DNA of 64,000 nucleotides from assembly GCA_035079385.1 (NCBI GenBank), contig JAVHKY010000028.1:1612001-1676000 (forward strand), given 5' to 3'. Below, one piece after another: positions 1 through 29,029 of this stretch. A program made the position numbers and the translations under genes. The notes beneath the pieces were generated by a model. That model saw only the letters and a list, made by a program, of their open reading frames with translations, ran no database searches and was not told where the DNA came from. The stretch's first letter is position 1. Each line of letters begins with the position of its first letter. This DNA comes from Aspidiotus rigidus. Lineage: Eukaryota > Arthropoda > Insecta > Hemiptera > Diaspididae.

Positions 1-172
1 TCAGGAAAGTCGTAGAAAGTTGGATAGGCGCGTAAATGGAAGATAAAATTGGGATAAAAGTTTCGTAGGTTCAAAGTGTACTTCTAACGTAAATTTCGCG
101 TTTTTGAGCTGGAGTGAATTCAAAACAAACTCCAATTTGACTGGTAAAATCATTTTGCCCCACCTGATAGAG
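1..172. mobile_element. Right end of a TIR element (same family as 27750-30723)
   Basis: This stretch matches the terminal part of the large inverted-repeat element at 27750-30723 and of the small one at 56767-57302. Shared blocks include AAGTCGTAGAAAGTT, AGATAAAATT, the 'actggtaa..atcattttgccccacct' end and the 'aaactcc' block. The left part is lost at the window edge. It is non-coding. Confidence 0.6.
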
Positions 173-215
173 CCAATTTGTAAATAAGTTATAGGGACCT
201 ATGATGACTGCGATA

Positions 216-3200
216 TAAAGGCTCTAGTCGTGTAAGGAGGGGGGATGGCCTTGGCCGGAAAATGTTTCAAATGTCCGTCAAAATGTTGTCCCCAATGAGA
301 AAACTCGAAATCCAAAAAATTGGACCCATCCGCTTACTCACATGGGCTGCAGAGTGATTTTTAGGCCTAAAATCCAAATGGCTATATCTCAGCCAATAAT
401 GATCGCACAGCAATGAAACTTGAGGACATTTTAGTATTATGTGAACGTTCATCCATGGTATTTTTTTCAAAAAAAAAACATTCATATTTTCCTTAGTTTC
501 TAGCTATAACAAAACTTCAAACTCGAATAAAAAAAAAATCGGGGGGGAGGAGACACCTGGGGAAAATCATTCATTTGAAGCGCCGTACCTCTACTACAAC
601 ATACATAAGTACCATAGTCCTCGGTGAGGTGCCACATTCCCAAAAAAATCAATATTTAATGAATTTCTGTGATTTTTCCATGAATAGCGGGGTGAACTAT
701 GACTGCTACCGCAATAGACCGCGAGAAATCAATGGTCAATGTTCGAGGTGAAAAATACGTGCACTCCTCCATGAGATGAAATGGGAATGTTGATAGACCA
801 AAAATATATTTTTAGTATTTTGTGTTTATCGATTTGGTCAATTCTTATGTAAACACGTTCACCGATTAGGTGGTGTACGTTAGAGTGAGAAAAATAGTTG
901 AAAAATTCTCCAGTCGCTGGAACAGTCTGACAATAGAAGAGAAGTGAGAAAATCCAATTTTTCACCCTGGAGGACCGTGAGTTTTGGTATTTCATTCATC
1001 AATAGGTCAGTTTCTCACGTAAACATGTTCGCCGAGTTTGAAAAAAATGGTCAATAAATTCTCCAGGCGCTGTAATGGTCTGGAAATGACAATAAATCGG
1101 GGAAATCCACTTTTTTATCCTGGAGAATCGGGAGTTTTGGTATTTCATTCCACAATTCGTTCAATTCTTATGTGAACATGTCCGCTGAGTTTGAAAAAAT
1201 TCTCCAGTTTCTGAGATGCCCTGGAAATAGTAAAAACTCTAGGCAATCCACTTTTCCAACATGGAAAACCGTGATTTTTCATATTCTGTTTATCAACAAA
1301 GTCAAATCTCATGGAAATACATCCGCCGAGTTAGTCAATAAATTCTCCAGTTGCCGGAACGGTCTAGAAATACCAAGTTCAGAAAATCCACTTTTTCAAC
1401 ATGGAGAGCCCTGATTTTTGGTATGTTCTTCATCAATCAGGTCAAATCTTATGTTAATAAGTCTTACTAAGTTGGAAAAAAATAGTCAATAAATTCTCCA
1501 ATCGCTAGGACGCTCTGGAAATAGTAAAAAACCGATACACCCCCCCCCCCTTAAGATTCTTTTCCTTTACTTTAAAGTGTTGAATGTTAATTTTTGTTCC
1601 CCTGAAGTCGTAGAGGTACAAACTGTGTTACTGGGAGCCGTGCACTTCCTTGAAGTGCAGGGATCTCCTCTCGAGTTGAGGTGACAATGCTTCAAATATT
1701 GGAATTCATGATCATGACAATACAAAAGAGATGATTGTCTTCTTGTGTCTCGGAAAAGGATTCCTCCACATCATGCGAGTGCACGGCTATCAGTAACACA
1801 ATTTGTACCGTTGCGACTCGAGGGGGGAAAAGTAACACATGAATCATTGTGGCGGGTGTGTATCTTTGATTTTTTAATATTTTCAGAGCGTCCCAACGAC
1901 TGGAGAATTTTTTTAAATTTTTTTTAAACTCGGCGTGAGTGTTCTTAGAAGAATCGACCATACCAATGAGCGTCTGGAGAATTTATTGAATATTTTTTTC
2001 GAAATAGGGATGTATTTGCTCAAAAATTGACCTTATTGATAAATAGAATATAAAAACCACGATTCTCCAAGTGCAAATAGCAGATATCTTCAATTGTAAG
2101 CCGCGCTTTTACTAAATAAAAAATGTGTCGTTATCCACGAAAAATATCTTCTTTATAGAAAAAATACCATATTACAATAGGTAATTACAAATCAATGCAC
2201 AATTATACCAATCTACCATGAGATCAGTCGTCATCCACCCCTTTTCTTGAGCGCGCACAACTGCATTGATGGGAAATCTTTCATTTTTCGGTATGGTTTT
2301 CCTCTTCCGGACGTCCAAGTCAGAATATGTCCTTCGTAATGATTCATTTTATAAGACAGTTCAAGTCAACTCAAAGATAAGGCCGCACCCGGATTTTGAA
2401 GCTCAAAAAACGAAAAAAAGGTGCGGCTTCCATTCAATGAAATACGGTATTTCTAGATCGTTCCAGCGACTGGAGAATTTTTTGACCATTTTTTTCAAAC
2501 TCGGCGAACATGTTTACGTGAGAACTGACCTATTTGATGAATGAAATACCAAAACTCACGGTCCTCCAGGGTGAAAAAGTGGATTTTCTCACTTCTCTTC
2601 TATTTTCAGACTGTTCCAGCGACTGGAGAATTTTGTCAACTATTTTTCTCAATCTAACGTACTCCACCTAATCGGTGAACGTGTTTACATAAGAATTGAC
2701 CAAATCGATAAACGAAATACTAAAAATATATTTTTGGTCTATCAACATTGCCATTTCATCTCATGGAGGAGTGCGTATTTTTCACCTCGAACATTGACCA
2801 TTGATTTCTCGCGGTCTATTGCGGTAGCAGTCATAGTTCACCCCGCTATTCATGGAAAAATCACAGAAATTCATTAAATATTGATTTTTTTGGGAATGTC
2901 GCACCTCACCGAGGACTATGGTACTCATGTATGTTGTAGTAGAGGGTATGGCGCTTCAAATGAATGATTTTTCCCAGGTGCCTCCCCCCTGATTTTGTTT
3001 TTATTCGAGTTTGAAGTTTTGTTATAGCTGGAAACTAGGGAAAATATGAATGGTTTTTTTTTTGGAAAAATTACCATGGATGAACGTTCACATATACTAA
3101 AATGTCCTCAAGTTTTATTGCTGTGCGATCATTATTGGCTGAGATATAGCGATTTGGATTTTAGGCCTAAAAATCACTCTGCAGCCCATGTGGGTGAGCG

Positions 3201-3315
3201 GATGGGTCCAATTTTTTGGATTTCGAGTTTTCTCATTGGGGACAACATTTTGACGGACATTTGAAACATTTTCCGACCGAGGCCATTTTCCCCCCTTACC
3301 CGGCTAGAGCCTTTA
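216..3315. mobile_element. Giant fold-back element, copy A (3.1 kb)
   Basis: The outer ~800 bp on each side are near-identical inverted repeats: TAAAGGCTCTAG at 216 and CTAGAGCCTTTA ending at 3315. Inside the arms are degenerate ~150-bp tandem units recognisable by CTGGAGAATTT, AAACTCGGCG and a conserved GAATGAAATACCAAAACTCA block, inverted on the two sides. The centre (about 1730-2090) is shared with copy B at 49860-52284. No transposase reading frame is present; the ORFs in the arms are mirror copies of the same repeat. The architecture resembles Drosophila FB or Galileo elements, which are known to have long inverted repeats containing tandem repeats. No clear target-site duplication was found. 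Confidence 0.8.
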
Positions 3316-3670
3316 AGACCAAAATTACTCTTCTTTTTAATGAGAACGTAATTTACATAACATAATGAAATTTTAAACTAGAATTAGGCCTACTCATTGT
3401 GGAATAATTTATACTACGGGGCAGCCTTTTCGAAGTGGCTACAGAAAGTAAAATAGCTTGAAAAGCCGGCAGAAGCCGGCAGAAGCCGAAGAAGATCCAT
3501 AACGATGTCTAACTGAAACACCTTTATACCCAATGAGATGTAAGACCACTGCACTGTAAGATGTCGAGTGAGCATCGCTCGTAGTGATGAACATCTCTAG
3601 TTACTTGGTGGGGCATTCAAGAGAGGAATGTGTACCTATATAATATTTAAATGTAAATATAATTAGTATA

Positions 3671-4490
3671 CAGTAGTCGCCGCTTGTAGTGATCACGGAT
3701 GTAAGAATCAATCGGCTGTAATGATCAAAATTGCCTGGAACGGATCATTTGTATATCAAATACATATAAAATCTGCCGGTTTTACTGATCAGCTTTTCGT
3801 TTGTAGTGATCAAAAAAAATTAGTCGAACAGTATAAAACTGCATAACCGTACATGATTTTAGATAAAAAAATGAACCTTGTTATATCCTGTTCATCACTC
3901 TGACGATAATTTTACCTCATTGATTCCAATGACTGGCTTCCTTCGAGTGCAGTGCGAATTTGACTTGTGTCTGACGAAGTTCTTTTTTTGTTTCATAATG
4001 AGTTCTCGGTGTGTTTTGAGTACAAAAGAGAAATGCGACCTATTGAAGAAGTACAACCAACTTCTTAACATGAGTCAAAGACAAGCAGCATTACAGTTAA
4101 ATATTTCCCAGCCATTACTTCATTCATTATTGAAAAATAGGGATAATCTCAAAACGGCAGTCCTGAAGAACGAGAACGTTAGTCGCAAACGTAAGCGGTG
4201 CGGAAAGGATGAGGACGTCGAAGCAGCGTTAAAGGTTTGGTTTCTCCAAGTAAGGAACAAAGATGCACGTGTTAATGCACCATTACTCCGTCAGAAATTT
4301 TTATCCTAGACAATGATGTATGTTGTCAATGATCATGTACGGTATTACACTATACTCACCTACAATAAATTCAATAAATTGCTAATTTTTTTTTTTTTTC
4401 ATTTTTGATCAATTCGGATGTACTGATCATTCGGATGTACTGATCACTTCACTGTCCGCCCGATGTGATCACTACAAGCGGCGACTACTG
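3671..4490 (+). mobile_element. Non-autonomous pogo/Tigger-type DNA transposon
   Basis: The 820-bp element is bounded by TIRs beginning CAGTAGTCGCCGCTTGTAG and is flanked by a TA on each side (3669-3670 and 4491-4492), as expected for the Tc1/mariner/pogo superfamily. Sub-terminal copies of TGTA(G/C)TGATCA occur at both ends and look like repeated transposase-binding sites. It contains only the DNA-binding part of a transposase (see 3998-4309), so it cannot encode an active enzyme. Confidence 0.88.
3998..4309 (+). CDS. CENP-B/Tigger-like DNA-binding protein (transposase N-terminus only)
   Basis: This is a 103-residue frame starting at the ATG of MSSRCVLSTKEK and ending inside the element's right half. 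It resembles the psq/CENP-B N-terminal helix-turn-helix of Tigger/pogo transposases (KEKCDLLKKYNQ, then SQRQAALQLNISQPLLHSLL), followed by a basic linker RKRKRCG and the start of a CENPB-type second HTH (EAALKVWFLQVRNKDARVNAPLL). A full Tigger transposase is about 500 residues with a DDE/D catalytic domain, which is absent. It could be a decayed remnant, or a DNA-binding-only protein that still recognises the TIRs. The upstream ATG at 3878 is in frame but encodes no recognisable domain. Confidence 0.7.
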   Translation: MSSRCVLSTKEKCDLLKKYNQLLNMSQRQAALQLNISQPLLHSLLKNRDNLKTAVLKNENVSRKRKRCGKDEDVEAALKVWFLQVRNKDARVNAPLLRQKFLS

Positions 4491-4745
4491 TATTATGCTG
4501 GAGTAATATTCAACGTGTACAAGCCCGTTATTAATCATCTACGATGAAAATCTTTCCCCTTCCGATCTGTTCTAATTGTGTTTCTTCTCCACTCATCTCT
4601 AATTTCAATTCCAATACACTACAGTATCAGTATTGATCTCGACTCCGAAGACACCGTAGATTTACGAACAAAACATCGGTCCTCATTTGAATTTATTTTC
4701 AAAATTGCTTTCATTTTATTTTGTATTTTCTTTATTTTTTTATTT

Positions 4746-5000
4746 GTGAGGCGATTTGAGAAACCCTACCTAAACTCACTCCGAAATTTTTTTCTGTTAC
4801 AAACTTTCATTAGGTAACATTTCTCCAATTTTCTCCAAATTCACTTTTTAAAAGTTGTAACTTCGAAAGATCATATCTCAGGGAATTTTCAACTTATGTG
4901 GATATTTTTTTTTTCTTAGATTCAGAAAACTATCCTCAATTTGAAAATGTAAAAAAAAATAATGAAGCGAGTTTAGGTACGGTTTCTTAGATCGCCTCAC
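4746..5000. mobile_element. MITE with GTGAGGCGAT inverted ends
   Basis: The ends GTGAGGCGATTTGAGAAACC and its inverted counterpart (about 4960-5000) are paired over ~40 bp with a few mismatches. They are flanked by ATTT on both sides (4742-4745 and 5001-5004), a plausible target-site duplication. The element is non-coding and its superfamily is undetermined. Confidence 0.6.
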
Positions 5001-5243
5001 ATTTATATCTTTTTCATATTTTTCTGTACCTAATTCGATTTCAACAGACGACAGTGCCGAAAAAATAATCTACGTTGTATTCTTGAAGTTATAATTGACA
5101 TTTTGGAGCAACCTCTGCATCAGAGATGCTAAATACATAACATAAAAAAATAATCTCATGAATCTTTGAATAAGATTAAATTGTTCTAAGATATAACCCA
5201 TTCCCTGATTTCGACTTGATGATAATTTGAAAAATGTCAGTTT

Positions 5244-22076
<16,833 letters not shown>

Positions 22077-22499
22077 TCAGATTAGAAATTACAATCATGA
22101 TCTATGTATTTAGTTCTTTGACTTTTTTCAAAAAAATGTGCGAGTACTACTCAGTTATTTCGTTTGTGTCGCGTATGTGTATGCATTAATTTTGTTTCCT
22201 CGAACATTGAAACCTACCCTTTTGGGTGTAACTTCAGGTTGGAAGAATCTCCTCAACGAACTCTCCCTTCTACCTGGCAAGCTGCAATTCCCCCAGGCAC
22301 ATAAAACATAGAACATACAACAACAACAACAACAACAGCAGCACCACTTTAGATGTAGTACAATGCTGACAGAGTCTCGTCTTCTTCTTGCTTTAAGGGT
22401 AATCTTCCTCTCCTTTTTGCAAATCTGGATGTGGATGGTACACAGGTGTCGAGTAGACCATATCGTGCTCTGCATTTGTCTATTCTATTTTCGGTCAAT

Positions 22500-24060
22500 C
22501 TTCTTCTTCACGATAGTGACTGCAAATGCAGACACCTAGTTCCATGCTTCTTCTGAATCTAGCATGGTGGGTACCATGGTAGTCGGAGCAAGCGCTTCAT
22601 CTACCCCAATCTCTTGAAGAGACCGACTAAACTTGCCCCGCTCAAGCCTCCACGCCTCACACTCAAATAAGGTGTGCTGTGAATGCAAACGCGTTGCCAG
22701 CTCAACTTCCTTCAATTTCTCGTGAAGGTATTTGTTGAAGCAGCCATGACCGCTTAACATCTGCTTCAGGTTAAAGTTCAGCTGACCATAGTCTCGTTTC
22801 AGGATGCACTCATCAAAGTCGCATATTAACACATGGGTTGTCCATGTATCTCGCTCTGATAATTCTTGCTTTCTCAAGCAAGGAGCGCCTGGTCTTCTGT
22901 TTGACCCGTAAAGCTTCTTAACCGGTCGTTGTCATTTTTTTTTTGCTTTGAAGACCACCGCTCTTTCCTCTACAAGGAGATTGATTGGTGGTGAACGTGC
23001 GTTATATTGTACGCACGGAGCGTCCGTCAAGACAATGCGGTGGGCACTAAAACACCTCAGCGCAGCACTTCGTTGGATCTTTACCATCTCTCTCCTGAAA
23101 ATTATCTTCACTGAGTCGGCCCATGCTGGAGTAGGAGAATCGACAAGGTAGTGCTCATCATGATCCTTCTTCCTTCTCTCGGCCCTTCTAGGTTCCTCAT
23201 CAGGCGGCTTAGGTATGTAACTACCCTGCCTGCCTTTTCCACTGCCACCAGGAAATTGTGCGTGAAGCTCAGCGTTGATTCAAAACAGATGCTTGGGTAA
23301 TTCAACTTCTTGGCATTTCCACACCTTGCAGGCAAAAGGTGGGTAAACTGAACTTTCTACGAGTCTTGAATCATATGGCCTCTATCTTACCTACTACGAG
23401 TTCTATCTAGCCGACCCGATCCATTGCGTTACTGCCTCCAGGGCCCGGTTTACTCAGTTGTTTCGGCAGTGCATACCACCAGTTTGTCATAGGCATAGCA
23501 GATAAGCTTAACATCCGTTGGCAGTCTTACCTTTAAGATCCCGTAATACAATGCACCATAAGAGCGACCCAAGGACTGACCCTTGCCTTCACTCCACCAG
23601 TAACTGGGCACTTCACTGTACCATAGACGTCTCTACCTGGATTTATCGCTCGCTAAGATAGCTGCTGCTGATGATCTTGAGAAGGTATGCGAGCACTCTG
23701 CGTCCACAAGGGCTTCCAATATCCTCTCCCATGGAATCGAGTTGAATGCTTTTCTTATGTCGGAGCTGACGACTGCGCAGAACTGAAGCGTAGCTATTGC
23801 TGATTCGGCCTGATTTCAGCACGTGACATGTAGCGTCAAGTTTGAAAACCGCACTGACTAATTGAGATTATATTTCTTTCTTTCAGATAGCTCTCAAGTC
23901 GATTGGCTATCACTCTCTCCAAGAATTGACCCACGTTATCTAGCAGGCAAAGTGGACGGTACAAGGGGGGCAGGCCAGTTAGTTTATCCTTACTAGTTAA
24001 CCGATGGATTGAACTATTGAATGCTGCAAACTTGTGTGCAACAGGGCAAGAAGACTTGCC
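22500..24060 (-). mobile_element. R1-clade non-LTR retrotransposon, degenerate
   Basis: On the minus strand, pieces of RT are readable: LPPLYRPLCLLDNVGQFLERVIANRLESYLKERN (in part, from about 23960). At 22536-22877 the C-terminal domain reads NLKQMLSGHGCFNKYL...HTLFECEAWRLER...MLDSEEAWN. This matches the R1/TRAS C-terminus (GHGCF..YL, HTLFECP.W, LGSEEAW). Several stops and shifts make it inactive. It starts just upstream of the receptor gene. Confidence 0.85.
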
Positions 24061-24069
24061 GTGGACAGT

Positions 24070-24560
24070 GATATCGGTCGATGTATCTTTTCTCTAAATG
24101 GCGAATTCATGGACACCGTCTCTTTCGGAGACCGTCGAGTCCAAAAAATTGATAGTAGAACCGCCAACTTCCAACGTGAATTTTATTGAGGGATATTGCT
24201 TATTGAGATACATGAGAAACTCCAAAAGGAGATCTCGGGGACCGGCCCACGCACACAACACATCATCAACGTATCTATGCCAATAATGTACGTGACTCAA
24301 AAGCACCTGGCCGGAGGAGAACAGATCAAATTCAAATTTAGACATAAAGACCTCGAAGATGAGGGAGACCAAAGGGAAACCAATAGGGATGCCAACCTCC
24401 TCTGAAAACTCGAAAAACTTCCCGTTAAATTTACAAAATTTGGGGGACCAACAGATACCGAGCAGGTCGACTGCGCTAAGCAGTAAGAGATTCGGTTCAA
24501 CATCTACAATGAGGAGGAGTGGTGCGACTGTGTACTGGGTATAACCGGCAAATACCACGT
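24070..24560 (-). mobile_element. Penelope-like reverse transcriptase fragment
   Basis: A 154-residue frame shows VCW/ICWSPKFCKF, EEVGIPIGFPLVSLIFEVFMSKFEFDLF, the catalytic HYWHRYVDDVLCAWAG and a thumb start (STINFLDSTVSERDG). YVDDV with FLD.T is characteristic of Penelope-like RTs. The N-terminal RT motifs and GIY-YIG domain are missing. Similar fragments lie at 16.5, 18.7, 42.4 and 58.2 kb. Confidence 0.85.
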
Positions 24561-24689
24561 TTGCGGTTAGGTGCGACGTGTTTAGTTTAAATTCACGTGG
24601 TTTTCTTCAAACCTTATCACATCTGTGGACGCAGTTTTCGGGCGTTTTATATACGTTAGCGCAGTCCATATAATATATAGTCAACGGTT

Positions 24690-25180
24690 CATACGAGTAA
24701 CGGGACTCATCGATAGAACCTTGAACGCCAACAAAACCATACGTGGGGCAAGAAACAAAATTGTATACCCTAGCCATGCCAATGCTAAAATACGGATCGG
24801 AAGTATGGGCGCTTAAAAAACCGTACAAAAGAAGGATGGAAGCTGCCGACAGCAGGTGTTACTCTCCGAGACAAGAAAAAGTCATAAGAAATACGGTGCA
24901 TGCTAGGAATAGTGTCAGTTATCAAAAGAATAAAGAAATATAGGAGGAAGTGGAGAGATCTCGTCGAAAGAATGGAGGAGGAAAGATCACTCAGAAAAAT
25001 CTACAACGCACACCAGCGAGAAGAAGACCGATAGAACGTCCGAGGAGAAGAAGAATGCTGGACTCATCAGGATCTTCAGAGAGAACAGACTACGCATCAC
25101 TTACACCGCTATTTGGAAACAATGACAATGCCAGGCTAGAAAATGCTGCCGAGGGAGACGTTACTATGACGTCATGAATC
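24690..25180 (+). mobile_element. Non-LTR retrotransposon RT C-terminal fragment
   Basis: Plus-strand frames read GLIDRTLNANKTIRGARNK, then MPMLKYGSEVWALKKPYKRRMEAAD, then a basic RKKWRDLVERMEEERS and R-rich tail. This resembles the post-RT region of arthropod non-LTR elements (LLYGSETW.L...RRLEAAEM). It is related to the fragment at 12480-12705 and is frameshifted. Confidence 0.65.
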
Positions 25181-25199
25181 AGTATGATCGGTATATTAA

Positions 25200-26500
25200 A
25201 TTGAAGTTCAGTATGCAGCACATAAAAGTCTACACTACGTGTCTCTAGATGAGATACGTTATAACTCCCATTTTTTTGTTGCAGCTATTTCGATTAAATT
25301 TAAGGCAAATAAAATTGATACAATGTCTTCTTTTGCAATCAAGTTCTGAAAGCGTAAGAAAAATTCGAAGTTTGCTGTAAACTGATGCAAAATCTCTAAA
25401 TTTGGCAGAGCTGTACCAAAACTTGGAACTTTCCGTTTGGTCGCTCATTGAGAAAAGATCAAATTATATATCACACTAATTCACTGACGAAAAATGATAA
25501 ATATGAAAGATTTGAAGAACACATCATAAAAAATAAAAAAATCAGTTAGATATACATAATTAGGTACGCCGTACCCATTACTGGAAGTTTACTCACTCCT
25601 ATGCGGCAGTCTCCACATCATCCAGAAAGTCATCATTCAAGAGCAGTATACAAACGATTACCGTAATCTAGATCATAAAAATACCCAATCAATATGGAAG
25701 GACAGCTACGAACACGCGGGTGAAAGATTATCAGCATTGGTAGTTATGTAGGTACCTAATAATATTCACCATATTGAGTCACAGACAATAATACCATAAT
25801 TATTATACCTAAAAAGTAGTATGTTACTGATGTACAAATTATGTAGGTACCTTAGAAGGAACAAATATCTAGCGACGAAATGATTCGTGTTATTACGAAC
25901 GAGCAAAACATCTTGCAACAGTAAGTTGTCTCTAAATTGATATTCTACGAAGTATACCGGTAAGCTATTCGGAATAAAATAATTTTTACGAATTCAGTGC
26001 TACTGTGTGGTGACTCATTTTTAAAAACACTTCTGATCATACCAGTATATACATAATTCAAATAAATTTTTGGCTTTACTACCACACTAAGTACATTGTT
26101 TTTATAGTACAGAAAGCTCGACGTTTCGCAGTGCCCAGACTGCCAGTACAAATATTTGTGACGTCGACGACATTCGACGTCACGTATTCATCGTACAGTA
26201 GCGTAGTACACAATAGGCCTATTCAATATTTGCTTCATATAAAAATATCCTATCGTAAATGTACCGTTATAATAGAATAAAATGATCAAGGATGTACAAA
26301 CTTACACGGTCATCAAATCCTAAGGTAATTATCTTTCTCATTTCAGCATATGAGAGATGTCAAACACACACACTCATTTTCCATGGTAAACTAAAATTCC
26401 TTTCTTCACTCACCCCCTCGCCTAAAAGAAAGAAAACAGCTATTAGCGTAATGCTCTTGAAACTGTTTGACATTGACATTGAATCATCCGTTCAATGCCC
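25200..26500. other. Intergenic DNA, nothing recognised
   Basis: The stretch is AT-rich and contains only short ORFs without recognisable domains. Confidence 0.5.
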
Positions 26501-26504
26501 TGAC

Positions 26505-27144
26505 CAGAGACGTATTTAGCTATTCTGTACACATAGGCCAACTACTTTTTCGCGCCGATCAATTCTGTAAATTCATAGCTCTATCCGATCTGGAATGCAG
26601 CTACGGCACATAAATATAGGCAGATGAAAAAAATTTATTTTACAGCGAACATTTTCGTTTGCATTTGAAATTGAAAAAAATATGGTATTAGTTACATAGG
26701 CCTACTTGAAACAATTACAGTAATACTTTTCTTGCTTTTTGGAGGCAAAATTCTCAATAATTTCCTGAAAGTCAATTGAAGTAACAAATTCATTCTCAAT
26801 ATTTAAGAGTGCGAGTGAATTGAGACGGCATTCAGAGATATGCGAACGAAGATAATTTTTAATTCTCGTCAAGCAAGAGAAACTTCTCTCCGCCGTGCAA
26901 TTTGTTGCTGGTGTACAGAGACACAACCTGAAGACCACGTCCATTTGGTTGTAAATAGCATCGAGCTTCATATCCTTAACCAACTGTACAGTTTGGTAAT
27001 ATTTTTCGGAAGCCCGACCAAAATTATCTTTTTCCCACCCAACGATAATAATCTTATCTTTTTTTTCCTGCACTTGTTTTGCATCGCTGAAAATTTCGCG
27101 CCATAGGCCGTGGCCTATTTGGCCTGAGCGGAAATACTACACTG
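26505..27144 (-). mobile_element. Non-autonomous hAT element with exact ends
   Basis: The TIR-like ends CAGAGACGTATTT and AAATACTACACTG are flanked by a perfect 8-bp duplication GCCCTGAC (26497-26504 and 27145-27152), the hAT signature. The inside holds a piece of transposase on the minus strand (26702-27073). Length 640 bp against 2.5-4 kb for full elements. Confidence 0.88.
26702..27073 (-). pseudogene. hAT transposase C-terminal dimerisation domain remnant
   Basis: A 123-residue frame contains CLCTPATNCTAERSFSCLTRIKNYLRSHISECRLNSLALLNIENE, the hAT-C dimerisation motif (P.(S)(S)..(A/C)ERSFS.L..IK..LRS.....RL..L..L.IE). The catalytic DDE core and BED finger are missing, so it is a transposase remnant rather than a gene. 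Confidence 0.88.
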
Positions 27145-28079
27145 GCCCTGACCTATATTCTAAAGATGCGAAATTAGACAAAATCACAGCCGAATGTGGA
27201 TGAAATAATTTGTATGTTACGCTAAAGGAAAATATGTAGATATGTGTACATTCGGCTAGTTATTCCTCTTAACGACGACCACCTTCTCGGTGTACTTTGT
27301 TCACTAATGTATGATTATCATTAGTTTGAATTAACGTTTTTATTCAAGTTATATTGAAACTTAGTGTTTGTGTTCATTTGGATCCCTTAGCCACCCATCA
27401 CAATATTTTATCTGGTTTTCAGCGTTCTTGATCTTTGCAAAATCTTAATATTCATGACTTCCTACCAGTCTCGGTGATGGATTTTTGTTTAGATATTTTC
27501 TCAAATAGCATCTTTCTTCGAGTTGCACCCATGCTGCAGTATGTAAATATACCAATAAAACGCAATTTTTCATACTCTTCATTATCTTACTTCCCATGCA
27601 TTTACTCAAGAAATACGTATGATACATTTTAAAAATACCAGTAATTCTGAAAAATTTATTGGCCTCTCATGACATTGATGTGTATGATTGTGATCTAATA
27701 CTGGTGAAGGAAAAATTAGGATTTACCGCTTATTACTTACCTACGTATACAGGGTGGGGCAGAAAGATGTTACCAGTTAGGTGGGAGTTTGCGCTAAATC
27801 TGTCCCGTCAGACGTATAGTTTAAATGTACAAATTTTGTATCTTAATTTTATCTTTAATTTGAGCCGGACCCGAAGTTTCTACGACTCTTCTGAGCTGAG
27901 TTATGGACCAAAATGTGCCGAAAATTCACCAAATCGTCAGGGTCCCAAAATAGGGCTTGAAAATTAATTAATTTACTGTACTGATCTGAATTTCGAAAAT
28001 TTTAATAATTAAATTATTGTTTCATAAGTGAATTTGGACGGGAAAAACGAAAAAAATAGTAACAAAACCCTAAGAAGCA

Positions 28080-28640
28080 CCAAAATGGGTTAATGGGCCA
28101 AAAAAGAGTCAAAATTTCTCCAAGGTGGAAAATTGGTCAAACTTTTGAATTGTAAATCGATTTTTAAGTGGAATTTCGCACTGAGTCCGGAAAAAATGTT
28201 TAAAAAATTCTTCGAAGCACCAAAACGGGTTAATGGGTCCAAAAAGGGTCAAAATTTCGCCAAATTGGAAAAATTGTTCAAACTTTCAAATTTTAATTCG
28301 ATTTTCAAGTGGAATTTTGCGCTGAGTTCGAAAAAAATGCTCTCAGAGTTCTTCGAAGTACCAAAAAGGGGTTAATGGGCCCAAAAAGGGTAAAAATTTT
28401 CCCAAATTGGAAAATTGTACAAACTTTCAAATTTTAATTCGATTTTCAAGTGGAATTTCGCACTGAGTCCAAAACAAATGCTGAAATGATACTTCGGAGC
28501 ACCAAAATGGATTGATGGGCTCGAAAAGAATCAAAGTTTCTCCAAGATGAATAATTGCGTAATCTTCAAATGTTTCTTTTTAATTCTGGAGTAAATTTTT
28601 GCGCCGAGTCCAAAAAAAAATACTGAAATGGGCCTAGATG
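28080..28640. repeat. ~140-bp tandem units in left arm
   Basis: Four imperfect units contain TTAATGGGCCCAAAAAGGGT, CAAACTTTCAAATTTTAATT and AAGTGGAATTT(C/T)GC. The right arm (about 30050-30480) holds inverted versions (ATTTTGGTGCTTCG, CAGCGCTAAATTTTA). Confidence 0.8.
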
Positions 28641-29029
28641 ATCTCCAAAACGAAAAATCAAAAATTCTCATTCTGCAGTAAAATTGTTGATTCAGGGGAT
28701 GGAAGGAATATCGACAAGTTCGTCTTCCGTTGAGTGCTTGCGGAGTGAGAGATCGACTAGCGTCGGGTAACAGATCCGAAAGAGGAAATTGCGGAAATTC
28801 TCCTCACTTGGGGATTGGAGGGAGACGACAAATTCATCTTCCGTTGAAGGTTCGCAGTGAGAGATCGACAAGGGCTCTGCCTATGATCAAAGCGGGAAAA
28901 AGTGCAAAAACTCACGTTGTTTTCGGCGAAGAACGAAAAGTTGGTCTTCTGTTGCGTGCTTGTAATGAGAGATCAACTGACGCCTTACCAATGAGCGAAG
29001 CGGGCCAAACTGCAAAAACTCCTTGATTC

